Below the pieces are notes generated by a model. It had not been told where the DNA came from and searched no databases. It saw only the letters and a list, made by a program, of their open reading frames with translations. Below, piece after piece: positions 7,971-16,183 of a DNA stretch of 31,865 nucleotides. The position numbers and the translations under genes were made by a program. The stretch spans positions 1 to 31,865 of the forward strand of contig JALOAT010000046.1 in the NCBI GenBank assembly GCA_023228645.1, read 5' to 3'. This DNA is from Gammaproteobacteria bacterium. GTDB taxonomy: Bacteria; Pseudomonadota; Gammaproteobacteria; Thiohalomonadales; Thiohalomonadaceae. Within the stretch, counting starts at the first letter, position 1. Each line of letters begins with the position of its first letter.

Positions 7971-7999
7971 GTAGGTCACGTTGCGAAACTACGTGACCT
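7971..7999. repeat. Family B palindrome between rnt and grxD
   Basis: AGGTCACGT at 7973-7981 pairs perfectly with ACGTGACCT at 7991-7999. Seventeen bases, 7971-7987, are identical to the reverse complement of 5256-5272, so this is the second copy of the family B repeat. It lies nine bases after the rnt stop and before the convergent grxD stop. Confidence 0.85.
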
Positions 8000-8007
8000 G
8001 CGGATTG

Positions 8008-8334
8008 TTAGCTGGCGGCCTTGGCGACGGCGGCTTCCAGCATGGGCTTGAGTTCACCCTTCTGGAACATCTCGACGGTGATGTCACAGCCGCCGATGAG
8101 TTCGCCGTTGACGTACACCTGCGGGAAGGTGGGCCAGTTGGCGAAGCGCGGCAGGTTTTCGAAGATCTCCGGGTCCGTCAGCACGTTCACGTACGCGAAC
8201 TCCACGCCGCAGTTGGCCAACGCCTGGGCGGTGCGGCTGGAGAACCCGCACATGGGCATCTGCGGCGTGCCCTTCATGTAAATCACGATGGGGTTTTGCT
8301 CCACCTGCTGGCGGATACGTTCCATGACGTCCAT
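8008..8334 (-). CDS. grxD: Monothiol glutaredoxin, Grx4 type
   Basis: A 108-residue monothiol glutaredoxin with the CGFS active site at residues 29-32. Proteins of this class bind a 2Fe-2S cluster between two monomers with glutathione and pass it to target proteins, often with BolA partners. The glutathione-site segments WPTFPQVYVNGELIGGCD and the early PIVIYMKGTP are present. AGAGGTG stands a few bases before the ATG. It is convergent with rnt, and its upstream neighbour is the amidotransferase gene on the same strand 68 bp away. Confidence 0.95.
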   Translation of the reverse strand: MDVMERIRQQVEQNPIVIYMKGTPQMPMCGFSSRTAQALANCGVEFAYVNVLTDPEIFENLPRFANWPTFPQVYVNGELIGGCDITVEMFQKGELKPMLEAAVAKAAS

Positions 8335-8402
8335 TGGTTCACCTCTTCATTGGTGCGGTTGGGCCGGTCATAATGACCGGCATAAAGACCCGAGCATATT
8401 AG

Positions 8403-10202
8403 TCAACTATTATACTGCCGCGCAACCTTGTCCGCGTGAGTCTGCAACCAGAGTTCCAGCAGCGCCAGATGCCAGAGCTTGCTGCCTTGCAGGCGAGTGA
8501 AGTGTTGGTCGGGCTCGGCGAGCAGCTTTTCCACATAGGCGCGATTGAATACGCCACGTTCGCGGCAGGCCCGTGAATCCAGGATACCGTGCATGAAATC
8601 GAGGAAATCCCCGCGCACGTATTTCAGCGCCGGCATGGGGAAATAACCCTTGGGCCGGTCGATGACCTCATGGGGCACCAGCGCGCGGGCGATGGTCTTG
8701 AGCACGTGCTTGCCGCCCGAAGCGAGCTTCAACTCGGGCGGCATACTCATGGCCAGTTCCACCAGCTCGTGGTCGTCGAGGAAGGGCACGCGCGCCTCCA
8801 GGCCCCAGGCCATGGTCATGTTGTCCACGCGCTTGACCGGATCGTCGACGATGAGTGTGGTGGCGTCCATGCGCAGCACCTTGTCGAGGAAGGTGTCGGC
8901 GCCGGGCTGCGCGAGCAGGCTGGCGACCAGCCGCGAGGTGTGGTCCTCGCCGCGGTAGTCGGGTGCGACGGTCTCCAGAAACTCTGAGTGATCGCGATCG
9001 AAGTAGTGACGCGCGAAGCGCTCCAGATCGGTGCCCTGCTCGGCCTCCATGCGCGGATACCAAAAATAACCGGCGAACACCTCGTCGGCGCCCTGCCCGC
9101 TTTGCACCACCTTCACCTCCTGGGACACGCGCTCGGCGAGCAGGTAAAACGCCACCGCGTCCTGCGCCACCATGGGCTCGGCCATGTGCGCCACGGCCTC
9201 GGGCAGGCGCTCCAGCACCTGCGCGTTGGGGATGGCGTATTTGTGATGTTGGGTGGCGTAGCGCTCCACCACCAGATCGGAGTACTCGAACTCACTGCCC
9301 TTCTCTTCCGGCTGATCCTCGAAGCCGACGGAGAAGGTGAGGATGTTCTTCACCCCCTGTTCGGCCAGCAGGCCCACCAGCAGGCTGGAATCGAGGCCGC
9401 CCGAGAGCAGCACGCCCACGGGCACGTCGGCGATGTCGAGGCGGCGCTTCACGGCGCGCTGCAAGGCGACGTGGATGGCCTCAGTCCATTCCTCTTCGCT
9501 GCGCGGCTCCGCTGGGCGCGTGGCGTAGAGCTGCCAGTACCGATGATGTTCCACCACGCCCTCCGGCGTGACGGTCATGAAGGTGCCGGGCTCCACCTTG
9601 CGCACGCCGTTCAGAATGGTGCGCGGTGCGGGGACCACGGCATGCAAGGTGAACTGGTGATGCAGGGCGACCGGATCGATACTCGTGTCCACACCGCCCG
9701 CCGCAAGCAGGGACTGCACATTGGAGGCGAAGCGGAAGCCATCGGCGGTCTCGGCGAAATACAGCGGTTTGATGCCCATGCGATCGCGCGCCGCGAACAG
9801 GCGCTGGTTGCGCATGTCCCAGATGGCGAAGGCGAACATGCCGAGCAGACGTTCCACGCACTGTTCGCCCCAGGCCGCGTAGGCCTTGAGGATTACCTCG
9901 GTGTCGCCGTCGGAGAAAAAGCGGAAACCGAGACCGCGCAACTCCTGGCGCAGTTCCGGGTAGTTGTAGATGGTGCCGTTGAACACCAGGGCGAGGCCCA
10001 GTTCCATGTCCACCATGGGCTGGTGGGCACGGGCCGACAGGTCGATGATGGCCAGGCGGCGATGACCGAAGGCCAGCGGCCCGTCGGAAAAACTGCCCTC
10101 ATGATCGGGGCCGCGCCGCTCCAGGCGCGTGAGCATGCGACCGACGGTCGCCAGTTCGGGGCTCGTTCCGTCGAAACGAAGTTCACCACAGATTCCGCAC
10201 AC
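8403..10202 (-). CDS. N-acetylglutaminylglutamine amidotransferase (asparagine-synthase family)
   Basis: A class II glutamine amidotransferase of 599 residues. Cys2, the N-terminal nucleophile, directly follows the GTG start, which fixes the start; GGAG lies six bases before it. The glutaminase half has RRGPD (29-33) and GHRRLAIID (46-54). The synthetase half has the ATP-binding SGGLDSS (267-273). From memory of the family it resembles the 'trio' amidotransferases that make N-acetylglutaminylglutamine amide, an osmoprotectant, more than AsnB: segments such as LHAVVPAPRT, QYSD/EYSDL and VVQSGQGADEVFAGYFWYP recur there. The usual partners, an acetyltransferase/ATP-grasp protein and a peptidase, are not in this window. 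Asparagine synthase is the alternative. Confidence 0.8.
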   Translation of the reverse strand: MCGICGELRFDGTSPELATVGRMLTRLERRGPDHEGSFSDGPLAFGHRRLAIIDLSARAHQPMVDMELGLALVFNGTIYNYPELRQELRGLGFRFFSDGDTEVILKAYAAWGEQCVERLLGMFAFAIWDMRNQRLFAARDRMGIKPLYFAETADGFRFASNVQSLLAAGGVDTSIDPVALHHQFTLHAVVPAPRTILNGVRKVEPGTFMTVTPEGVVEHHRYWQLYATRPAEPRSEEEWTEAIHVALQRAVKRRLDIADVPVGVLLSGGLDSSLLVGLLAEQGVKNILTFSVGFEDQPEEKGSEFEYSDLVVERYATQHHKYAIPNAQVLERLPEAVAHMAEPMVAQDAVAFYLLAERVSQEVKVVQSGQGADEVFAGYFWYPRMEAEQGTDLERFARHYFDRDHSEFLETVAPDYRGEDHTSRLVASLLAQPGADTFLDKVLRMDATTLIVDDPVKRVDNMTMAWGLEARVPFLDDHELVELAMSMPPELKLASGGKHVLKTIARALVPHEVIDRPKGYFPMPALKYVRGDFLDFMHGILDSRACRERGVFNRAYVEKLLAEPDQHFTRLQGSKLWHLALLELWLQTHADKVARQYNS

Positions 10203-10239
10203 GTCTTGCTCCGTTCAAAGCGAAAGTTTTCAACGCGGT

Positions 10240-10300
10240 CCGGATGAAGCGCAGCGGAATCCGAGGCCGTAATTCCCGGATTTCGCTGCGCTTCATCCGG
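10240..10300. repeat. Long palindrome between amidotransferase and BON genes (family H)
   Basis: Two 24-base arms, 10240-10263 and 10277-10300, are inverted copies with one mismatch and a 13-base spacer. Their core words are GGATGAAGCGCAGCG and CGCTGCGCTTCATCC. This type of sequence occurs as a dispersed intergenic palindrome in many proteobacteria. It ends two bases from the stop of the BON gene and could stop transcription coming from it. Confidence 0.85.
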
Positions 10301-10301
10301 G

Positions 10302-10613
10302 CTACTTCACGGTGAGGGCGTCTTGCACGGCGCGCACGCCGGACACGCCGCGCGCAACGCCCACGGCGCGGCTGGCAGCCGCGCGACTCGGCACCTGTCC
10401 GCGCAAGATGACCGTGCCCGCAGCCGCCTCAACGACGATATCCATGGCGGGGACGTCCGGCGCCTCCACCAGGGCGCGGGTGACCGCGGCGGCGAGACGG
10501 CGATCGGCCTGCTGCTGTTCGCTGGCGACCGGCGGTTCGCCGGCACCGATGAACACACCCGTGGCGCAGCCACCGAGCAGCAGTGTGCATAGCAGCAGGG
10601 CGCTGCGTCTCAA
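10302..10613 (-). CDS. BON-domain lipoprotein
   Basis: A 103-residue predicted lipoprotein. The N-terminus MRRSALLLCTLLLGGC is a short basic stretch, a hydrophobic core and a lipobox (LGGC) with Cys16 as the lipidated residue. The rest is one BON domain: DRRLAAAVTRALVEAP, VEAAAGTVILRGQV and a closing helix-strand ending VQDALTV. BON domains bind phospholipid and help maintain the envelope, as in OsmY and DolP. The start is TTG at 10613, which overlaps the hydantoinase B stop (TTGA); no in-frame ATG would keep the signal peptide. Aspartate is not at position +2, so outer-membrane sorting is expected. Confidence 0.8.
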   Translation of the reverse strand: MRRSALLLCTLLLGGCATGVFIGAGEPPVASEQQQADRRLAAAVTRALVEAPDVPAMDIVVEAAAGTVILRGQVPSRAAASRAVGVARGVSGVRAVQDALTVK

Positions 10614-12151
10614 GCGCCGTTCTCCCCACCGTAGCCGCCGCCACCCGGGGTGTGAATGGCAAGGCGATCGCCCGCCGCCACGGTGAGGCAGGTCTTGCCG
10701 GGCAGCGCCTGGCCGTTGAGGCGGTTTTCACCGGGCGCGCCCGCCTGACCGCCCATCAGGCCCCAGGGGGCATGGCGGCGGCGCTCCGTGAGCAGCGTGA
10801 CCTGGGCGGGCGCAAGGAATTCGTATTCTCGCACCAGCCCATCGCCGCCCGGCCGCGCGCCCTTGCCGCCCGACCCGCGCCGGATGGCGTAGCGCACCAC
10901 GCGCAGCGGAAAGCGGCTCTCCAGCACTTCCACCGGGGTGTTCAGGGTGTTGGTCATGTGGGTCTGCACGGCATTGAGGCCGCCGCCCTGCGCACCGGCG
11001 CCCATGCCGCCGCCGATGGTTTCGTAGTAGTCCCAGGCCTGTTTGCCACGCGCCCCCATGGCCACGTTGTTCATGGAGCCGTGGCTGGCCGCCGGGATGC
11101 GCCCGGGCAGGGCCTCGGCCAGGGCGCCGCAGATCACGTCGACGATGCGGGTGCTGGTCTCCACGTTGCCCGCGGCCACCGCCGCCGGGCGGCGCGCATT
11201 GATCAAGCAGCCCTCCGGCGCACTCAAGGTGATGGGCCGGAAGGTGCCGGCACAGGCGGGGGTGTGGGCAGGCATGAGACAGCGGAACACGTAGTACACC
11301 GCCGCGGCGGCCACGGACAGCGGGCAGTTCACGTTGCCCGGCATCTGCGGCGAGGTACCGGTGAAATCCACGTGCACGCTGCCGGCGCGCACGTCCAGCC
11401 GCGCGGCGATGGCGATGTCCTGGTGACCGCTGCCGTCGTCGTCGAGCACGTCGCGGAAGCGGTAGCTGCCCTCGGGCAGGTCCGCCAGCGCGGCGCGCGC
11501 CAGGCGTTCGGCGTAGTCGTTCAATTCCGCGAGCGCCTGCTCGTAGGCCGCCAGACCCATGACCTGCACCAATTCGCCGAGGCGGGTGAGCCCGGTGCGG
11601 TTGGCGCTCAGTTGCGCGGCGAAGTCGCCGGCCAGTTCGCCGGACTCGCCGGTGGCCTCCAGGATGGCCTCGAACACCGCATCGTCCGGTTCGCCGCCGC
11701 GCACCAGTTTAGTGGGCGGGATGACCATGCCCTCCTCGTCCAGGCTGCGCGAGATCGGCATGGAGCCGGGGGTGTTGCCGCCCACGTTGGCGTGGTGGGC
11801 GCGATTGGCCACGAAGCCAGCGATGCGCTCGCCCACGAACAGCGGCGCGATGACGGTGATGTCCGGCAGGTGGGTGCCGCCGAGGAAGGGGTCGTTGACC
11901 ACCACCATGTCGCCCGGGTGCCAGTCCATGCGCCCGACGATGCCGCGCATGGCGAAGGCCATGCTGCCCAGGTGCACGGGGATGTGCGCCGCCTGCGCGC
12001 ACAGCTCGCCGCGGGTGTCGAACACGGCACAGGAGAAGTCCAGACGATCGCGGATGTTGGGCGAGAAGGCGGCACGCCTCAGGGCCGCACCCATTTCGTC
12101 GCACAAGGCCTCGATGCGGCTGGCGAACAGGCTGAGGGCGATGGGATCCAT
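10610..12151 (-). CDS. Hydantoinase B / 5-oxoprolinase-type subunit
   Basis: A 513-residue protein of the HyuB/oxoprolinase B family, which with an ATP-dependent HyuA partner opens hydantoin or 5-oxoproline rings. Typical parts are the N-terminal DPIALSLFASRIEALCDEMG, the HPGDMVVVNDPFLGGTHLPD segment, RAHHANVGGNTPGSMP, and the GSGGKGARPGGDGLVREYEFL stretch near the C-terminus; the sequence closes with the glycine-rich HTPGGGGYG. The length is normal for this subunit. No hyuA lies next to it: upstream is a repeat region and then a fadL-type gene. The substrate cannot be told from the sequence. Its stop overlaps the start of the BON gene. Confidence 0.88.
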   Translation of the reverse strand: MDPIALSLFASRIEALCDEMGAALRRAAFSPNIRDRLDFSCAVFDTRGELCAQAAHIPVHLGSMAFAMRGIVGRMDWHPGDMVVVNDPFLGGTHLPDITVIAPLFVGERIAGFVANRAHHANVGGNTPGSMPISRSLDEEGMVIPPTKLVRGGEPDDAVFEAILEATGESGELAGDFAAQLSANRTGLTRLGELVQVMGLAAYEQALAELNDYAERLARAALADLPEGSYRFRDVLDDDGSGHQDIAIAARLDVRAGSVHVDFTGTSPQMPGNVNCPLSVAAAAVYYVFRCLMPAHTPACAGTFRPITLSAPEGCLINARRPAAVAAGNVETSTRIVDVICGALAEALPGRIPAASHGSMNNVAMGARGKQAWDYYETIGGGMGAGAQGGGLNAVQTHMTNTLNTPVEVLESRFPLRVVRYAIRRGSGGKGARPGGDGLVREYEFLAPAQVTLLTERRRHAPWGLMGGQAGAPGENRLNGQALPGKTCLTVAAGDRLAIHTPGGGGYGGENGA

Positions 12152-12504
12152 GGGCGGGATGTTAGCAGAGCGCGATGACAGAGGGCGGTGCCGATGCGTA
12201 GGAGTCCGCTCCTACGCGTGGCAAAACCTACCCGTAGGAGCCCACACCGTGGGCGAATGCCTGCCCAAAAACGCAAACACAGAGACACAGAGAACACCGA
12301 GGAAACCCGGCGTAGGGGTCGGGGCCCACCGTTTCATCCCACCGGATTTCGATCCCCTCACCCTGTCCCTCTCCCGGAGGGCCCGGAGGGAGAGGGGGTA
12401 AGAAAGTGCGCCACGGGGAACGCGGAGAAGATGGGATTCTTCCCCGCGTTTCGCTGTGTCCCCGGTGTTTTTCCCGCCGCGATGCACGACGGAACCGCAG
12501 CGGC
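12152..12504. repeat. 353-bp gene-free stretch filled with repeats
   Basis: No gene is supported here. In order it holds a perfect palindrome GCGTAGGAG/CTCCTACGC (12196-12204 and 12209-12217), a family A half-element identical over 28 bases to 4222-4249 (12230-12257), a tract of CACAGAGA-type tandem words (12275-12310), a family C palindrome (12367-12375 and 12388-12396), and an imperfect inverted pair of the ACGGGGAACGCGG type (about 12412-12460). The region separates the fadL-type gene from the hydantoinase gene, both on the minus strand. Confidence 0.75.
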
Positions 12505-13809
12505 TTAGAAGCGGTAGCCGATGTTGACGCCGAAGGAACGCTCGGACAGGGAGATCGCCGCACCGGGCATCATCGGATCATCCGAGGGGGCGTGCATGGT
12601 CTTTTCCGGCACCACCATGTAGTGGAAGCCCAGGTCCCAATGGCCGTTGAAACGGTAATCGGCGCCCACGGTGTAGTGCTCTTCCACGATGGCCGGCAGG
12701 ATCAGGTTGCGGCTGACCTTGTCCTCGTCGAAGGGGGCCTCGGCGAAGTTGTAGCCGGCACGCAGGTTCAGGCGCTCGGTGGCCTTCCACGCCACGCCCA
12801 GGGCGTAGACGGTCTGGTCGTCCCAGCCCGGGTCCATGGGCACTTCAACACCCGGCCCCTTCACCGACAGCTTGCCCATGGTGGCGGACCAATCGATCCA
12901 GCGCACGTCCAGGGACACCGTGAGCGCATCCGTGGGTCGCACGGCCACGCCCAGGGAGAGCTGCTGCGGGTAATCCAGATCGAGCTCATAGCGGCCGGCG
13001 GGCAGCGGCGTGGGGACCCCGGTGCTGAAATCAGTGATGTCACCCTGCGACAGGTTGTATTCCAGCGGATCGAAGGCCTGCTCGCTCTTGTAGTAGGCAC
13101 CCACGGTCACCGACGGGCTGACGTCGTAGAGGGCGCCCAGCGAAAAGCCCAGGCCGAAGGCGCTGGCGCTGCGCGACAGGTCGAAGTTGGACATGACCAT
13201 ATCGCCAGAACCGTCGGCAGTCGTATCCGCCATCATGCGCTGCTTGAAGGCCACCGACTGATAGTCGATGAGCACGGCCGCACCGAGGGTGAGCCGGTCG
13301 TTCACGTTCCAGCCCAGCGCCGGCGCCATCTGCCAGAAGGAGATGGTGCTGTAGCCGTCCCAATAGGCAGCGGGTGAAGGCACGGCCGGATTCGCGGCCA
13401 TGATGCGCGTGGACGGATAGTCCACCCCCATGCCCGAAGTGCCATACATGCCGCCGCCGAAATAAACGGGACTGTCGTCGTGCACCGGCGCGGTCCAGCC
13501 GATGGCCGGGACGCCGTAGAGGTCGACGCTGCTGTCCTGGCTGGCGCCGCCCAGGCGTGTGAAGTCCACCTCGCGGTCCGGCATGAAGGCTTCCATGGAG
13601 AAATCGGCGCGACGGCCGATGCGGGCGATACCGGCCGGGTTGGCCACGGCCGTCATGGCGCTGCCGGGGTTGGCGGTCACTGCGCCGCCAAGGCTCTTCT
13701 GATATGCACCGACGCCGATGAGCTGGTAACCGTTGGTGGCATGTGCAAGCGGGCTGAAGGCGGCAACCGCCAGCCCGAGGGCGGCAAGGCCCTGGGTTGA
13801 GAACGACAT
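12505..13809 (-). CDS. FadL/OmpP1-type outer-membrane transporter
   Basis: A 434-residue outer-membrane beta-barrel protein of the FadL/TodX family, which carries long-chain fatty acids or other hydrophobic compounds across the outer membrane. The signal peptide is MSFSTQGLAALGLAVAAF followed by SPLAHA, with cleavage expected after residue 24. The mature N-terminus TNGYQLIGVGAYQKSLGGA and the AGSAMTAVANPAGIAR-like hatch segment are characteristic, and the last residue is phenylalanine after a YRF strand, the usual barrel-assembly signal. AAAGGAG precedes two adjacent ATG codons; the second (13809) has the better spacing of six. The substrate is not determined. Confidence 0.9.
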   Translation of the reverse strand: MSFSTQGLAALGLAVAAFSPLAHATNGYQLIGVGAYQKSLGGAVTANPGSAMTAVANPAGIARIGRRADFSMEAFMPDREVDFTRLGGASQDSSVDLYGVPAIGWTAPVHDDSPVYFGGGMYGTSGMGVDYPSTRIMAANPAVPSPAAYWDGYSTISFWQMAPALGWNVNDRLTLGAAVLIDYQSVAFKQRMMADTTADGSGDMVMSNFDLSRSASAFGLGFSLGALYDVSPSVTVGAYYKSEQAFDPLEYNLSQGDITDFSTGVPTPLPAGRYELDLDYPQQLSLGVAVRPTDALTVSLDVRWIDWSATMGKLSVKGPGVEVPMDPGWDDQTVYALGVAWKATERLNLRAGYNFAEAPFDEDKVSRNLILPAIVEEHYTVGADYRFNGHWDLGFHYMVVPEKTMHAPSDDPMMPGAAISLSERSFGVNIGYRF

Positions 13810-13850
13810 CATCTGCTCCTTTGGATTGCTTCTAAATTGTTTAGTTTTTT

Positions 13851-13879
13851 TGTATATTTTTGTTTCTGCGGATTCTAAT
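13851..13879 (-). promoter_or_regulatory. Candidate promoter of the fadL-type gene
   Basis: In an unusually AT-rich stretch, the minus strand reads ATTAGA (13874-13879), 17 bp, then TATACA (13851-13856). The -10 matches the sigma-70 consensus well, the -35 poorly. A start of transcription near 13844 would give a leader of about 35 bases ending in the AAAGGAG site. The remainder of the 272-bp gap up to sodB shows no gene. Confidence 0.3.
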
Positions 13880-14081
13880 GAGCGTCGCCTGGCCGGATCG
13901 ATAGCCCAAATGGGGCAGATAGGCGGGTCGTGTACACCGCCGCCCCGAGGCCGCATTCTTTAGCTGCGCGCTCAGGATTACCCCGCACCGAGGCAAGCCG
14001 GCAGAGCCTCTATGCTTATCCGCACGGTTTTCCGGCTTTTCGGATTCAAAGCAACCAACAACACGGAAATAGGAGCCATCC

Positions 14082-14666
14082 ATGAAGCACGTGCTGCCTG
14101 ACCTGCCTTACGCCAAGAGCGCCCTCGAGCCCCACATGTCCGCCGAGACGCTCGAGTTCCATCACGACAAGCACCACGCGGCGTACGTGAACAACCTGAA
14201 CAACCTGATCCCGGGCACAGAGTTCGAGAACGCCTCCCTGGAAGAGATCATCAAAAAGGCCCCCGCCGGCGGCATCTTCAACAACGGCGCCCAGGTGTGG
14301 AACCACAGCTTCTTCTGGAACTGCATGGCGCCCAACGGCGGCGGCGAACCCACCGGCGCCGTGGCCGAGGCCATCAACAAAGCCTTCGGCGGCTTTGCCC
14401 AGTTCAAGGAGAAGTTCAGCCAGTCCGCCGCCACCAATTTCGGCTCCGGCTGGACCTGGCTGGTGAAGAACGCCGACGGCAGCGTGGAGATCGTCAACAC
14501 CTCCAACGCCGGCAATCCCCTGCGCGACGGCAAGCAGCCGCTGCTGACCCTGGACGTGTGGGAGCACGCCTACTACATCGATTACCGCAACTTGCGTCCC
14601 AAGTTCATCGAGAACTTCTGGAACGTGGTGAACTGGAACTTCGTCGCGGGCAACTACGCGGGGTAA
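14082..14666 (+). CDS. sodB: Superoxide dismutase, iron type
   Basis: Cytosolic Fe superoxide dismutase, 194 residues, collinear with E. coli SodB. The metal ligands are H27, H75, D158 and H162 (the last two in DVWEHAYYIDYRN). Q71 in NNGAQVWNH and the FFWNC segment are marks of the iron form as opposed to the manganese form. TAGGAG stands six to seven bases before the ATG. It is divergent from the fadL-type gene and followed by a nested repeat. I looked for but could not define a Fur or RyhB-like site. Confidence 0.96.
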   Translation: MKHVLPDLPYAKSALEPHMSAETLEFHHDKHHAAYVNNLNNLIPGTEFENASLEEIIKKAPAGGIFNNGAQVWNHSFFWNCMAPNGGGEPTGAVAEAINKAFGGFAQFKEKFSQSAATNFGSGWTWLVKNADGSVEIVNTSNAGNPLRDGKQPLLTLDVWEHAYYIDYRNLRPKFIENFWNVVNWNFVAGNYAG

Positions 14667-14684
14667 GCCCAAGAGAAAACAGTT

Positions 14685-14790
14685 AACACGGGGAACACGG
14701 CGGACACGGGGAAAACCTTTTCTCTTGTAGGCGCGGCCTCAGGCCGCACCTACAGAAGCATTCCCCCGTTTCCCCGTGTTCCCCGTGGTG
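14685..14790. repeat. Nested composite repeat after sodB
   Basis: Outer arms of tandem CACGGGGAA-type words (14685-14716) face inverted TTCCCCGTG-type words (14763-14790). Between them is a perfect-looking palindrome, TGTAGGCGCGGCC paired with a GGCCGCACCTACA arm (about 14726-14755, family F). It begins about 20 bases after the sodB stop. The architecture matches the elements at 5161-5381 and 17132-17330. Confidence 0.8.
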
Positions 14791-14996
14791 TTTCCTTGTT
14801 TGCCTCATTTGCCGACTCGGGTTAGCCCAAAGGGCATAACCCGACACCAGGGGTTTGTCGTGCATCCCGCCGGTTGCCCGGCGCCCACTCCCGGCCTTTA
14901 CGTGCCGCCCGACTGATCCTAGAATCCAACGCTTACTGGCGGTTCCGCGCAGGAACTGCCTTTTCTTTTTTGGGTGTCGGAAAATCTGGAGTACCT

Positions 14997-16181
14997 ATGG
15001 CGAATGCGTTGATGACCACCTACGCCTCGCTGCCGGTCGCGTTCGAAAGCGGTGAAGGTGCGTGGCTTTGGGACGAGGCGGGCAAGAAATACCTCGATGC
15101 CTACTCGGGTGTGGCCGTGTGCAATCTGGGGCACGCTCATCCTGCGCTGGTCCGCGCACTGTGCGAGCAGGCGGGCCGCCTGTGGCACACCTCGAACGTC
15201 TACACCATCGCCAACCAGGTCCGACTCGCCGAGCGCCTCACCCAGGTCGCGGGCATGGACCGCGCCTTCTTCTGCAACTCCGGTGCGGAAGCCAACGAGG
15301 CGGGCATCAAGCTGGCGCGCCTTTACGGCCACAAGAAAGGCGTCGACCACGCCCAGATCATCGTCATGGAGCGCAGCTTCCATGGCCGCACCCTGGCCAC
15401 CCTGTCCGCCACCGGCAACCGCAAGGCGCAGGCCGGGTTCGAGCCGCTGGTTGGCGGCTTCATCCGCGTGCCCTATGACGACCTGGAAGCGGTGCGCACC
15501 GTCGCCAGCAATGCCCAGGGCATCGTCGCCGTGCTCGTGGAGCCGGTGCAGGGCGAAGGCGGGGTGCGCGTGCCCACGCCCGGCTACCTCAAGGGCCTGC
15601 GCGAGATCTGCGATCAGCACGGCTGGCTGCTCATGTTCGACGAGGTGCAGACCGGCATGGGCCGCACCGGCCAGTGGTTCGGTTACCAGCACGAAGACGT
15701 GAAGCCGGACGTGATGATGCTCGCCAAGGGCATCGCCAACGGCTTCCCCATGGGCGCCTGCCTCGCCCGCGGCGCGGCGGCAGAACTGTTCCAGCCCGGC
15801 AATCACGCCACGACCTTCGGCGGTACGCCGCTCGCCTGTGCCGTGGCCCTCGCCGTGCTCGACGTGATGGAACAGGAAAACATGGTGCAGCGCGTCGCCC
15901 AGCTGGGCGAGCGCATGCTCGCGGGCCTCAAGCGCGAACTCGCCGGCGTGAAGGCCGTTAACGAGATCCGCGGCCGCGGCCTGATGTTCGGCATCGAACT
16001 GGATCGCCCGTGCGGCGACCTGGTCAAGCGCGCCCTCGACCAGGGTCTGCTGCTTGGCGTCACCTACGACAACAACGTGCGTCTGCTGCCGCCGTTCGTG
16101 CTCACGGACGACGAAGCGGATCAAATCGTTAGCAAAGCAAGCGCGCTGGTGCGCGACTTTCTTAAGGAAGAGGCTGTTTGA
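14997..16181 (+). CDS. argD: Acetylornithine aminotransferase
   Basis: PLP enzyme of arginine synthesis that converts N-acetylglutamate semialdehyde to acetylornithine, and often also serves succinyl-DAP in lysine synthesis. It has 394 residues, normal for ArgD. NSGAEANE (residues 94-101) binds the PLP phosphate, FDEVQTG (214-220) carries the PLP-ring aspartate, and K244 in LAKGIANGFPMGA is the Schiff-base lysine. The start at 14997 has GGAG five bases before it; the open frame runs further upstream but without conserved sequence. argF follows after two bases, so they form an operon. Confidence 0.95.
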   Translation: MANALMTTYASLPVAFESGEGAWLWDEAGKKYLDAYSGVAVCNLGHAHPALVRALCEQAGRLWHTSNVYTIANQVRLAERLTQVAGMDRAFFCNSGAEANEAGIKLARLYGHKKGVDHAQIIVMERSFHGRTLATLSATGNRKAQAGFEPLVGGFIRVPYDDLEAVRTVASNAQGIVAVLVEPVQGEGGVRVPTPGYLKGLREICDQHGWLLMFDEVQTGMGRTGQWFGYQHEDVKPDVMMLAKGIANGFPMGACLARGAAAELFQPGNHATTFGGTPLACAVALAVLDVMEQENMVQRVAQLGERMLAGLKRELAGVKAVNEIRGRGLMFGIELDRPCGDLVKRALDQGLLLGVTYDNNVRLLPPFVLTDDEADQIVSKASALVRDFLKEEAV

Positions 16182-16183
16182 GA

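Noticed and set aside
10583..12178. A 531-codon open frame antisense to the hydantoinase B gene
   Set aside because: Composition is shadow-like (runs of H, G, A and R) and the opposite strand encodes a full conserved family protein.
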